DNA of 64,000 nt from Abelmoschus esculentus (taxonomy: Eukaryota; Streptophyta; Magnoliopsida; Malvales; Malvaceae): the NCBI GenBank assembly GCA_035048815.1, contig JAUCBN010000042.1, forward strand, positions 2,604,001-2,668,000, in the 5' to 3' direction. How positions within the stretch are numbered: position 1 is the first letter of the stretch; every line of letters starts with the position of its first letter. The notes beneath the pieces were generated by a model that did no database searches, was not told the origin of the DNA, and saw nothing but the letters and a program-made list of their open reading frames with translations. Positions 24,006 to 35,900 of this stretch are shown here, in pieces. A program made the position numbers and the translations under genes.

Positions 24006-24794
24006 ATGGAGTACACTGAGGAGATGGTGGAGCCTTTTTCCAGCTTCGCAACAACGATGACCAAGAAGAAGAAGAACAAGAACAAGAACAAGAGGAGGTT
24101 CAGTGATGAACAAATCAAATCTCTGGAATCGATGTTCGAATCCGAAACAAGGCTCGAGCCTCGGAAGAAGGTGCAGGTGGCTAAAGAATTGGGTCTGCAG
24201 CCACGGCAGGTTGCGATATGGTTCCAGAACAAGAGAGCAAGGTGGAAATCGAAGCAGCTTGAACGAGATTACAGTATACTACAAACCAATTACGACAATC
24301 TGGCTACCAAGTACGGGAATTTAAAGAAAGAGAAACAGGCCTTGGTGATTCAGGTACTTAATCACTTTCTTAATCCAACACTTCGCTTAAAAACAAAAAT
24401 GAAACTTATGGCATACTTTTTAACTCTTAATTTACAGTTGCAGAAACTGAACGATTTGATCAAGAAGCCGAAAGAGGAAGTCCAGCGTTGCGGACAAGTT
24501 ACAACGACGAACCCCGACGATGGAGATAAGGGAGAGACGACTGTCAAGTCTGATTCCGAAGGGAAGTTCAGTTTCTCAATGGGAAGATCGGAACATGCAG
24601 TTGGAGTCTTATCGGATGACGATAGTGCCATAAAGACAGACTACTTTGGACTGGAAGAAGAGCCAAACCTCATGCGCATGGTGGATCAGGCTGATGATTC
24701 TTTAACGTCACCGGAAGAATGGCGCAGTTTCGACTCCGATGGTCTTTTCGATACATCCCATTGTGGTTATCCATGGTGGGATTTTTGGTGTTGA
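24006..24794 (+). CDS. ATHB7: HD-Zip class I transcription factor, ATHB7/ATHB12-like
   Basis: Nuclear homeodomain-leucine zipper factor. Two exons, 24006-24353 and 24438-24794, give 234 residues, the size of ATHB7/12 proteins. A Lys/Asn-rich stretch (20-30) is followed by the homeodomain at about 28-83, with recognition-helix signature VAIWFQNKRARWKSKQ. The zipper follows at once: Leu85, 92, 99, 106, 113 and 120, spaced exactly seven apart, with Leu120 coming from exon 2. The tail is acidic and ends in an aromatic motif (PWWDFWC), a typical HD-Zip I activation end. HD-Zip I proteins bind CAATNATTG as dimers; the ATHB7/12 group is induced by ABA and water deficit and restrains growth. The 84-bp intron has no in-frame stop, so its retention would add 28 residues inside the zipper. 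The neighbour order supports ATHB7 orthology; ATHB12-like paralogues cannot be excluded. Confidence 0.93.
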   Translation: MEYTEEMVEPFSSFATTMTKKKKNKNKNKRRFSDEQIKSLESMFESETRLEPRKKVQVAKELGLQPRQVAIWFQNKRARWKSKQLERDYSILQTNYDNLATKYGNLKKEKQALVIQVLNHFLNPTLRLKTKMKLMAYFLTLNLQLQKLNDLIKKPKEEVQRCGQVTTTNPDDGDKGETTVKSDSEGKFSFSMGRSEHAVGVLSDDDSAIKTDYFGLEEEPNLMRMVDQADDSLTSPEEWRSFDSDGLFDTSHCGYPWWDFWC

Positions 24795-27700
24795 AATAAC
24801 AAAAACTATTAGAGGACATGAGAATGTCTTCAAATAATCTTTCCTTGTGTACATAAGGGAAAGCATGAATATGTATGCATTGAATTTCAAATGAAGAGAA
24901 GTAGATTTTGCGGTCTGAGAACACATCTGAACACAAATTGATCTTCCCGTGTCTGAATTATACAATCAAACTTAGAAAATCTAGACATCTGCATAGCAAA
25001 TAAGATTCCCCTGTCCAGTCTCTGAAACTAAAACAGAGTATAAGCATAGTACTATGAATGTTGGAATCTTGTACGGTAGCTGATAAGGCTAATTTCTTCT
25101 GAAACTGCAGTGTAGCTTTTGCAGTCCATTTTGTTTCTTTTCTCCTTAAACATGGCTGGTATGTACAGACAGCATGGGGTATCCAAATAGTATACAAATT
25201 ACAAAGTCCTTTCCTTTGTAGTATATGTTATGTATCAGAATTCTGCTTCCTTGGGATAAATATAGCACAGATTTATCGAAAAAGGACCATGAAAATGTCA
25301 TATTCCGTTCCTATTTATATAGCTTGTTAACGTCTTTCTTCATGAACCTGGGCTGGCTGCTTCAGGAGGTGACGATCGGCCTTTCTTAGGTTTTAGTTTT
25401 GCTTATGTTAGGATCAGATCATTAGAATTTGTACTAACAATTAGGACACTTAAGTGAACCCACACTTAAACCTGGGCCAAGGAAAACACCCGTTTTGAAC
25501 TCGGTAAAAGTTGGTAGATTTTTTCAAAAACTTATTATAAAGAGACATATTAAAACGATAGACGAATTATATTCGTACAAAAATTTTAAGTTTGAACTTG
25601 AAAAAACACGATTTTACTTGAATCCGAAAGGAGAATAAGTTTAATTCAGATAAATCATACATGCATGAACATTGATTCGTTGTAGAGTCACGTTTGGTTC
25701 ATTGCGCAAGACAGTAAAACAACCACGTCCTCATATTTTGGTGAGTCTAAAGCCATCCCTTTTCCATCACGGTGAACTGCAAAGCTGAACCTACGAAATT
25801 ACAAGGCTTTGCTAGCATTATTTGAGCGATTAAATCGGCGGGATTTGTGGGATGTGTCTGGATAAATCGAATCTCATTCCAAACACTAAATCATGGCCAG
25901 TTTCCGAGTCGTCTTGAACATTTTTAAGAATATGAATTAAAACTCAAAAATATATATTTTATTTTTTAAAATAATTAATTTAAATCATTAATTTTACTTA
26001 AAACATGTAACGTCTCGATTCTTTAATTTTAATTAAAATATATATAATCGTTAAAAATTATAAATTATTATTATTACATCTCAACTCACTTTCAACTTTC
26101 AAACTCTTACCTGGTCAATAGAAATAAAACAAATTGTCAGTTATTAGTCAATAAGAAAACAGTTTAAATGGTTGACTACGTGAGAATCAAAATCTTTCTT
26201 CCCTGGTTAATTAATGACGGGGTAATTCAAACATAATGATTTGTGACTGAAGACGACATGAATACGACCGGAAGTCCCTTTTGTTTAATGAGGTTGAATT
26301 GTTCCTAATCCAAACAAAGGAAGTCATCTCGTGTTTTGTTTCTGCTGCTGTGGATTTCATTTCTTGGTCACCGTCTAGGCCTAAAGGTTAGGGGAATGTT
26401 GTATGAAACATACAAGTAAAGAAATTAGGATTCAATTCGATATTCTTATAATACTCGATTAATGTAAAATTAATGTTTTTGTTTATATATTTTTAAATAT
26501 ATATATACTAAATTAAATAAAAAAGTTTCGTCTGGTTTTTCTGTCCTGTCCTATCTTAGATAGCAGTTTAACATAAAAAGATTTCAATGTGGTTAGCCTC
26601 TTTCGGGGTGCAAATTGTCTACTTCTTTCTCATGCCTTCATTCATGTTTCTATTTTAATTTAAAAGGTTTAAGGTGTAGGGTTTAAGATTAAGGGTTATG
26701 GTTAGTATTTATGAAATTAGAGGTAGGGTGTAGAGTTTAGGGTTTATGATATAAAAAATAAGAGTTACGGTTTAAAATTTAATTTTTCAAAAATATCAAT
26801 AGGATGTATGGAAGGAGGCATATTAAGGAGGTAGATGATTTTTACTCTCTTTCGGATCATGGCTCCCATTAAAATCAAAATGGATCCAAATATAATAAAA
26901 ATCTAAAAAAATAATTTGACACGCTACATCAATCCTATTATCAATATTTTTTTTTATCATATAAATAATATTTTAATCTATTATCTTTATAAGTTAGTCT
27001 TTATTTTATTAATATTTACGATTTGTGTTTATTTTAAAATTTTATATATACTCATTTTAATAATATTTTTAAATTCATATTTATTACTAAAAAAATTATT
27101 TTAGGGTTTATAAATTTAATCTGTAATCTAAGTTAGGTTAAAGATTTTAATTTTAAAATTAAAATACACATGCTCATAAAAATTACTTATCAACTTGTAA
27201 CCCAAATATATTTTGATAAGAAAAAAAAGAGAGATTGTCTGATGTTCAAGCTGGGATTTAAGTGTTAAATGAAGATATAGTATTAAAGTAAGTTTTCGTT
27301 GAAATATATCGATTAACTTAATAATTAAGTATATTTATGTTATTTTATTTTATATAAATTTAAATTTTGATATAAAATATACTATCTTTAATTAATAATA
27401 AAAACCAAGTGTCAGGTAATTACACTATAGACATAATGAATCTGCAAACCGTATTATAATTTGATAGACTCCAAATTATCATCTTTCCCAAAAAGTTAAA
27501 ACATGCAAAGTGGTGTGTTGAAAATGAATAGCTATGAGATGTGATTAAGTACGTCCACCTAATTTCCATCACTCTCAGTTTTCAACTCCGTGCCCTTTTC
27601 ATTATGCTCTGCCCAACACCTTCTGCAGACACTTCGTAGTTAGTACAGAAAAACGAAAGCAACTCATCTATGTTCTGTTTTTCGTTTTTCATGATTAAAT

Positions 27701-28060
27701 GAAAATGTCTTGATTGGTGTATTAATTATCAATAATAAGAAAGAAAGAAAACGAGGGGAAAAGAACACAAAATTACTACATGTGATGGAAAATTCTGAAA
27801 GCGGAAAAGAGAACACGCAGAGCCGAACAAAGAGTATATATTTCCAGAATCAGACAGCAACAGATTTGTTGGGTTAAAATATATATGAAAAGTACGAAGC
27901 TGAGACTCAAGGGACATGACCAGGACAACGTTATCAAGATTCAAGGGTTTGGATTGTATGAACCCTATGCAGTTTAACTGCTACTACTTGTGTTTTCTGT
28001 CTTCGATTCCCATTTTATTACACGTCTTTAAAATCCCATTTCCACAAGACAAATGCGAGC
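24795..28060. other. spacer between HD-Zip and CYP78A genes (convergent 3' ends)
   Basis: The first ~500 bp probably include the 3' UTR of the HD-Zip gene, and 27700-28060 may hold that of the P450. No other exon was recognised. A dispersed repeat with TTTAGGG-like phrases lies at 26650-26850. The rest is AT-rich. Confidence 0.5.
26650..26850. repeat. dispersed ~200-bp repeat, copy 1
   Basis: An ordered series of phrases (GGTTTAAGGTGTAGGGTTTA, GAGTTTAGGGTTTATGATAT, AAAAATAAGAG, GGTTTAAAATT, a GGAGGCAT-type end, and TTTTTACTCT) recurs in the same order at 44345-44545 and 61055-61250. The copies are clearly diverged. Confidence 0.55.
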
Positions 28061-28067
28061 AACAACC

Positions 28068-29798
28068 TTATGACGTGCGTCTGGGGTGAACATGGACACG
28101 TAAAGGATTATCCATCTCACACGACAGCTTTAGAATCTCTGATAAGTCTATCGGGTTTTGTTCCGATGGCAGCCATTCAAACTCGTGCAGAAGAGACGCA
28201 ACCCAAAAGGTGACGGTGGTCAACCCCAGGTTCTTTCCAGGGCATGTTCGTCTGCCTGCCCCGAATGGAGCCAGCCTAAGGTCGGAACCGAGCACCGAAA
28301 ACTCCACCTCACCTTCCTTCGTCACAAATCTATCTGGTATAAATTGAAGTGGGTCAGTCCACTCTTCTGGGTCCCTGGTGATGGCCCACATGTTCACCAT
28401 TGCTGTCGTCCCCTTCGGTACGTGGTACCCATCAATGGTTGTATCGTTGATAGCTAGACGTGCCCAGGAAAGCAGTGGGCCCGGGGGGTGAAGCCTCAGA
28501 ACCTCCTTGATCACAGCCGGAAGATAAACCATGTTCGTTAAATCAGACTCATGGACGGCTCGTGATCTGCCAACGACCTTGTCGAGCTCATCATGGACCC
28601 TTGACTGAACATCAGGATGAAGCACAATCCTGGCTAGTATCCACTCGATCAGCACCGCCACAGTGTCAGTACCCCTGAATATCATCTCCTATATATAAAA
28701 AACAAACGACAGTATTTAGTACACTCAACCTCAGTACCAGAAATAGTGTTCGGATTTGTTAAACACATGTGTAATAGTAATAGTAATTATAACAGTTAGA
28801 AATCTTCGATCGCTTACCCACAGAACGGCGATCATATCGGAGTCTGATAATTGCTCGGCACCTTGGAGAGAGAGTAAAACGTCAACGAAATCTCGAGTTT
28901 CCACGTATGTTCGAGCTCGGCCTCTGTGTTCGGCTATGATTCGGCTTACGAAGCAGTTAACTTTAGGTACGAGGTTCGAGCATCTGACTCTGATTTTCTG
29001 AGGGTCAAAATCTGCTATCCACGGGAGATGGTCGGACCAATTAAACGCGCCAAGTAGATCGTACCCTTCATCGACTAGAGCTCGGAGTTCTTCAACTTCT
29101 TTATTGCTGGAATCCAATTTATACTTTTGTCCGAATATCGAAACCATCATGTTGTTCAAAGAAGCTCGCTTGAGCAATTCGCGTACGCGGAAGCTTCGTT
29201 TATTGCGAGCGAATAACGTGACCATTTCAGAGGCAATCGTGTGTCTCTGCTCCTCCGCACCTTTAATTTGTTTAGGACAGAAAAGGTGCGTCGCCGCGAT
29301 TCTTCTCAGTGTTCGCCAGTAAACTCCATAATGAGCGAACCCGATTGCTCTGTTGAACATCAAGCTATACGCAGACTCTTTCACCGGACGATCAGCAAAT
29401 ACAGAGCTGTTAAGAATCTCTCGTGCTATATCTGAATTACAAGTGACGATAACACGAGTATCGCCGAGGCTAAAGGCCATGAGTCTCTTGGCTTTGCAAG
29501 TCTCGGCCTGGGATGCAATCAAATGGTGAGCCAGGGAGCTGGCCATAAGGTTCATACTGCCAATTAAAGGCAACCCTCTAGGCCCTGGAATTGGCTTGTT
29601 CGCTGCATAAAGAGTGGAACATTTTCTGAACCTATATTTCCCCCAAGCTGGACCACCTGGGTGAGCCCAGTACAGTAAGATCATAACTAGCCAGGCAAGA
29701 ACGATGATCAAAATTGACCCGGCAATACTTTCTGGTGACAAATCCCTGCATTTTGATACAAGGGAAAAGACCCACACACTCTCCATGTTACTGCTCAT
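28068..29798 (-). CDS. CYP78A: cytochrome P450, CYP78A subfamily
   Basis: ER-anchored haem monooxygenase. Exon 1 is 29798-28818 and exon 2 is 28688-28068 (phase-0 intron of 129 bp), together 533 residues, the normal CYP78A length and single-intron structure. An N-terminal hydrophobic anchor (about 24-45, SIAGSILIIVLAWLVMILLY) precedes the proline hinge KPIPGPRGLPLIG. I-helix oxygen-binding motif GTDT at 333-336, ExxR (EVLR, 389-392), PERF-type PDRF, and haem loop FGAGRRTCPG with ligand Cys476 are all present. CYP78A enzymes promote organ and seed growth by a mobile signal whose substrate is still unsettled. The position relative to the HD-Zip gene matches Arabidopsis CYP78A6, but CYP78A9 is close, so the number is left open. 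A second ATG four codons in (29786) could also be used. Confidence 0.93.
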
Positions 29799-29908
29799 GG
29801 TATTGGATACTAGACCTGAGACGAGTGTAGAAATAAAAAGCTCAAGGGAAATGAAGAAAAGATCGCTGGCTTTTCGATTTTGGAGCGTAAACGAACGAGT
29901 CTACCGGC

Positions 29909-29916
29909 TATTTATA
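29909..29916 (-). promoter_or_regulatory. TATA box of CYP78A gene
   Basis: On the minus strand the sequence is CTATAAATAG, containing TATAAATA, about 110 bp upstream of the ATG at 29798. Confidence 0.7.
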
Positions 29917-29939
29917 GAGGGGAAGGTAATATATATCTA

Positions 29940-32900
29940 GATAAATTGGAATCCAAATTATTGTTCGCACATAATAAATCTAAATTATAAGTAATTAAAT
30001 TTAGAGATTAACTACATGCGATTTATAGAAAAATAGTCGACCTGAATATTTAAGAACTTGCTTTTAAAAAATTACTTTTTGTTTTGTTTGACTTAAAAAC
30101 ATAGGAGAGTTTTTTTATTAATAAAATTATTAATCAATTTACGATATATAATTTAAAATAACATAATAAATATATTTGAAAATAAATATTAATATGAAAA
30201 TGTTTATAAAAAATTATTAATTTATCAATAATTTTAATATGCAAAGGTGTTATTTTGACATATAATAAATATTAAAAAATAAATTATTTAAAAATTAAAA
30301 TAATCATTTAATTAAATAATAAGACTATTTTTTTTTTTTACATTTTCCCCCTAGTATTGGAGCCTATACACTGATTTTAGACGTACTCAACCGACACCCA
30401 GCATGGCTTTAAGTGCGTCATAACAAAGACCTTATGTGAACCATACTCTACTATCCCAGCACGTGTTTGGGTAAATCCGATTTAATTTTAAAATATTTAA
30501 TTTGAGATAAAAATGTTTAATTTAATTTGATTTTATTTAGAATTTTATAAATTTGATTTGATTTAAAAAAAATTAAATAAAATTTAAGTGTAAAATAAAA
30601 ATTTAAATAATTCAAAATTTTAATAATTAGAAGATTTATTTTTAAGTTTGAGATTTTAAAATTTTATGATAAATATATATTGATATATAAAATATAAAAA
30701 ATATTATCATAAATAAAAAATATGAAGAAATATATATACATATCTTATATGATTAAAAAAATTATTTAAATTACAATCAAATTGTACTATAACATAATAA
30801 ATAATTATAATTAAATTTTTATAATAATTTATAAACTTGACTCGACTCAAATTTTTAAACTAAAATCAATTAAAAAATTTAAATAAAATTTAAATTATAA
30901 AATATTAATACATCAATTCAAATAATTTAAAAATTTTTAGTCAACTCAACCCGATTAATCATTTACCTTTATTCATAATGCTAAAAATACCTGGAGAATA
31001 ATCATCAAATAAAATTTAGACCGTTAATTTTTATATAAGCATTAATATTTAATTTATCATTTAATTAATTTAATTAAATCTTGTAAAAATTTATTATAAC
31101 ATATTTTTAATTTATTCTACACCCAATATTAAGATTTATATTTAAGTTAATGATTTTATCAAATTATCTTACTGAATCAAATTGTTAATGATTAGATATT
31201 CACACTTTAATATATCATTTTGTAACTACCCTCGGGATAGCGTAAACGGAACGAAATATTAACAAAAGATAGGACCCACTACTGTCGACGTGTCAGTGCT
31301 TGTTGGCAATCGTTGAACGGTCTGGATTGTGAAGTCTTGGAGTGAAACAATCCCTACCGTTGATCTTGTTGGCCTAGATGCAACCAGGCAGTAAAAGTAA
31401 TTTTTTTATTAAAAATATCAGTTTGCAAGACCAAATCTTGGTCGATATGAATGTGATCTTCGTTTATTATAATATATTTAAAAAAAGGAAAATTTTATAA
31501 TATCGTTAAAAATAATACCGTTGAACATTATTAAATTAATTTATAAAAATTAAAAATTTAAAAACTCAACATATAATTATAAATTATTTAAAATAATATT
31601 TTTATTAAATTATTTTCTATATATATTATTTTATTTTTAAATAATTGAATAAAATACTAATTTAAATTAATTTTAAAAAATAAAAAATCTTAAACTCTAA
31701 CCCTAAAATCAAAATTTAAAACCTAAATCACTAAAAATTAAACTCTAAACCCTAAAATATAAAATCTCAAACCCCTAAATCAAACCCCTAAAATCAAAAA
31801 CCCTAAAAATACTAAACCATAAACACTAAATCTAAACCCTAAAATCAAAAAGCCTAAAATAACCAAACCCCTATATCTAAGTCTTAAATTAATTTTGGGT
31901 TTCAAGTTTAGGGTTTATACTTTTTAGAATTTCAAAAATTCTATTTTAGGGTTTAGGCTATACTTATATTTTTAGATTTTACGGTTTATGGTTTTATTGT
32001 TTTAGGGTTTAAAGTTTATGATTTAGTGTTTTGGATTTTAGGATTCAATGTTCAGTATTTTTAGCTTGAGTTTAAGGTTTTAGGTTTAGATTTAATATAT
32101 TTTTTAAATTAAAAATTATTTAAATAAATTATTTAAAAAATTAAAAATATATATAATTTGTTTAAAATTTTATTTTAAGTAATTCAAAATTATACGTTTA
32201 ATTTTTAAAATTTTTAATTTTTATTAATTAATTTAATAATATTTAACGGTATTTATCGTTAGTGGTGTTCAGTAATATTCGACACACATAGTAGATTTAT
32301 CCTTAAAAATAATATAAAACCTTGACTTATTGTAGTATAAATGTGTTTAAATCTTTAATGCATTAAAGTATTATTAATCATTTATTGTCAATTCTACACG
32401 TTAGATATTTTATATAATTTCTTGTATAATCGAAAGTAATTGATTAATTAAATTGAATTAAATATTATAAAAGTTTATTTGATGATGATTTTATTAAGAT
32501 AATTATATTCGTTAATAATATAATAATTCAAATTTTTAACTTTAATTAAGATTGACTTCAGATTTTTAGTGGCAAGACGAATTAGAAAAATAGCCTTAAA
32601 TCATAAATTTGAATTGTGGTTACGGTTGTGTTATATTTATCGTGATTGCAGGCGTTATATATATTATTTTAGTCACTACAAGTAATAGAAATTACAATTG
32701 CAGATATCGTGATTTCAAATGATACCATTATCGTCAGATAATAATCATTGTTGCAGTTGTATATCGGTATACAAATCCCTATCCCTAATAATATGTAATA
32801 AAAAATTAAATTTTAAAAGTAGGTTTGTGACAACAAGTGTTAAAAATTAAATTTTTATAACAAATATTAAAAAAATATCCCTAATAATAATATTAAAAAA

Positions 32901-35900
32901 AAAATTCTAACACGAACTATCTAATTCAACTGTCAAAGTGATTAAAAGAATGATTGTTGTTTTTAAAAGTCACGAGTTCGAACATTAACGATGCCAGCAA
33001 AGTGATTGAGCGATCAATGTCAAATGATCTAGATTATATTCTAGAACAGATACTACTGTAATCACTATTAGCTTGTTTAAAATTTTCTTTAAAATAATTC
33101 TAATAATAAATGTTAAAAAATCTTTATTAACAAATATTGAAAAATTAAAATTTAATAATAAATATTAAAAAATTAGACCTTAACAATAAATATAATTTTT
33201 AAAAATATTATTAACATGTATCTTCCTTAGGCGGCGGGCTCTGGGCAAGTGCCCTTATTTCCCTGCCCGAATCTGAACCTAACCTTAATTTAAGGAGTTA
33301 ATATTTTATCTCTTTAAATCGATATATAATTGGAGGATAATTTTTATATTATTTCATATATAATTATTATTTAGTAGTTTGACTTTTAAAAAATGTTTTT
33401 ACTTAATTACGTGTATGATTATGTTGCTAACAATATCTTTTTATAAGTCAACGACAAATTTTCTAGTCATGCATTATATCATTTTTAAAATAGAGTTTAA
33501 TTGCTAATCAGCTTACCATGCCACATAATGATGGATGGTAGTTTTTTAGAAAAAATGTCAAACTTGGAAAATCCTAAATAAAGTGGAAGTTAGACAGTTT
33601 GAAAATTGTGGGAGCAGATTAACCATATTTTTTTAATTATTATAACATATAATCAGTCATGATTAAATATTATCCACGGTGACTAACAAAATTAATTTAA
33701 ATGATAAATAATTTAATATTATTTAAATATTTTATGAGTTTTAAATATGATGTTTAAAAAACTATTACAAATTTTTATTAATTAAGTATTTATTAAATAA
33801 ATATATGATATAAGACGGTCCAATTTAATCAGAATAAAATTTTAAAAAAATTAATAACATAAACAAATATTATGTATGTGAGAGTTTGGTGGTGTCTATC
33901 ATTTAGAGGTGCACGTCTTAGATAATGTTTTTAGATATTTTACATAATATAAAATTATAATTAGTTAATTATAATGCAATCGTACGGTGTTTGTTGATGT
34001 CGCCAATACTCACATTAATTATAAAATGATATATTTAAATATCGATAAATGTTGAATAGATGGACATGCAGCAGATATTATATGAATATATACGACAACG
34101 ACGAAATTAAGATTTGAGGTTGAGGGGTAAAACATAAATTTTTAATAATAAAAGATAAATTTATAAAAATTATTTTTAAAATAATTTAAATATGAGCACA
34201 AAATAAAAAAATATTTGGGGTGAGGAGTGATTATCCTCCCAGCACCATAAAATTCCATCTTGTATATGAGGATTAGATTTTTATCCATCATTTTTTCTAG
34301 TTTAATTATGTTTTAAGATTTTTTAGTTTTAAAATTTAGAAAATTAAACTTAAATTCTCTTAATTTCACGATTTAATTATTTTTTAAGATTCTATTCATT
34401 TTAAAATTAACCAATCTATCCCTCTCGTAATTCAATCTTAGATTCAGTTATATGGTGTGTAAAATTCTATAAGTTTTACACGTTTTTTTATTGTTGGATG
34501 ACTGAAATGTATGCCTCAGATCAACAATTGGTTACGTGAAGATTATCAATTGAAAAATAATTTAAGAAACTAATTTAAGTCATCCAACAATCTAAAAAAT
34601 ATTTAAAACTTTAAAAAATTACATTGTATAACTTAATCGTCTCTCATGTATATTTAGAACACATTTCTAAATCCCCACCAGTCATCTTCATATCTCCAGC
34701 TCAATCTACTTTGAATCTCTTACAGGTGAAGACCACAAAACAAATCATAGATACATATTCTTCATGTTGCCAAGGACAGACAGATTTAACAAAGCAAACA
34801 AAGCTCCATGGTGCGACATTATAATTTCTTTTGGGCACAATACATATTTATTTTAGTATTTATATTTATAATTTTTTATATAATAATATCGTCTCTAAAA
34901 TTATAATATAAATTATTTTTTTTAAAATAATATATTTTATTATTACATCGTACTATGGTTAATATTTTCTATTATTTTTGAGTTTCAGCTAACTATACCA
35001 ATAATATTTGATTTCTTCCATGTATGATCGACAAGTGAATCATACATGGAATCTTCACTGTCTGGCGTGCTGTCAAGGTACCTTCTGTCAGACAGACAAA
35101 TGACCAGAAACTCAACATGGTAATGAATTTAACAGCAGAGGAGGGTAATTTAATTAGTAACAATAAACTTCATATTACAAGGTCAGGAGCAGATAAGATT
35201 CCAAGGAAATTTAAGTTTTTCTAGTATTGTTTTTAAATTATTTTTTTGGCTTTAAAAGTTGATTTTAAAACTAAAAAAATGTTAAATAATTAATTTTTAG
35301 AGAAAAATCTAATTTAAAAAATGTTTTAATCCAAGTATAAAAGTTAAAATTATAATTTTTATTTTTATTATTAAAAAATACTTTTAAGAGTCGAATTATA
35401 ATTATAATCTTCATTTATTATAATATTTATTTATAGTTATATTTTTTAAAAAATATAATTAATAAAACATTTTTAGTTTAAAAATTATATTTTAAATAAA
35501 ATATATTTTTTTATTCTCATAGAATACGTTAAGTTGATATATTTCATAAATTATAACATTAAAGAATTTATATATCATTTATATATCTTATAATAAAATA
35601 TCTAAAATTATTATTTATTTTTAAAAAATATTTTTAATAATAATATTAAACACTTAAATTTTAAATCTAAAAATTTAAAATCATTTTAAAAAAATTAAAC
35701 AAAAATTTTCATTATACTTTAAAAAAATATTAATCATGTGGGAGGGGGTGGGGGTTGAACTTTGGATCTCCTCCTCTATTTTCCGATTACTAATATCCAA
35801 ACCGACAATGTTGCTAACGAAGGAAACTTCCTTTCGTGTGTAGTAAGAAAAGAAATCATTGGCTGTCAGATTATTATTTTTACTACAGTTATATGAGTGG

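Noticed and set aside
32930..33060. tRNA-like box B phrase (GTTCGAACATT), considered as a tRNA gene or SINE
   Set aside because: There is no cloverleaf and no convincing box A at the right distance; at most an old SINE fragment.
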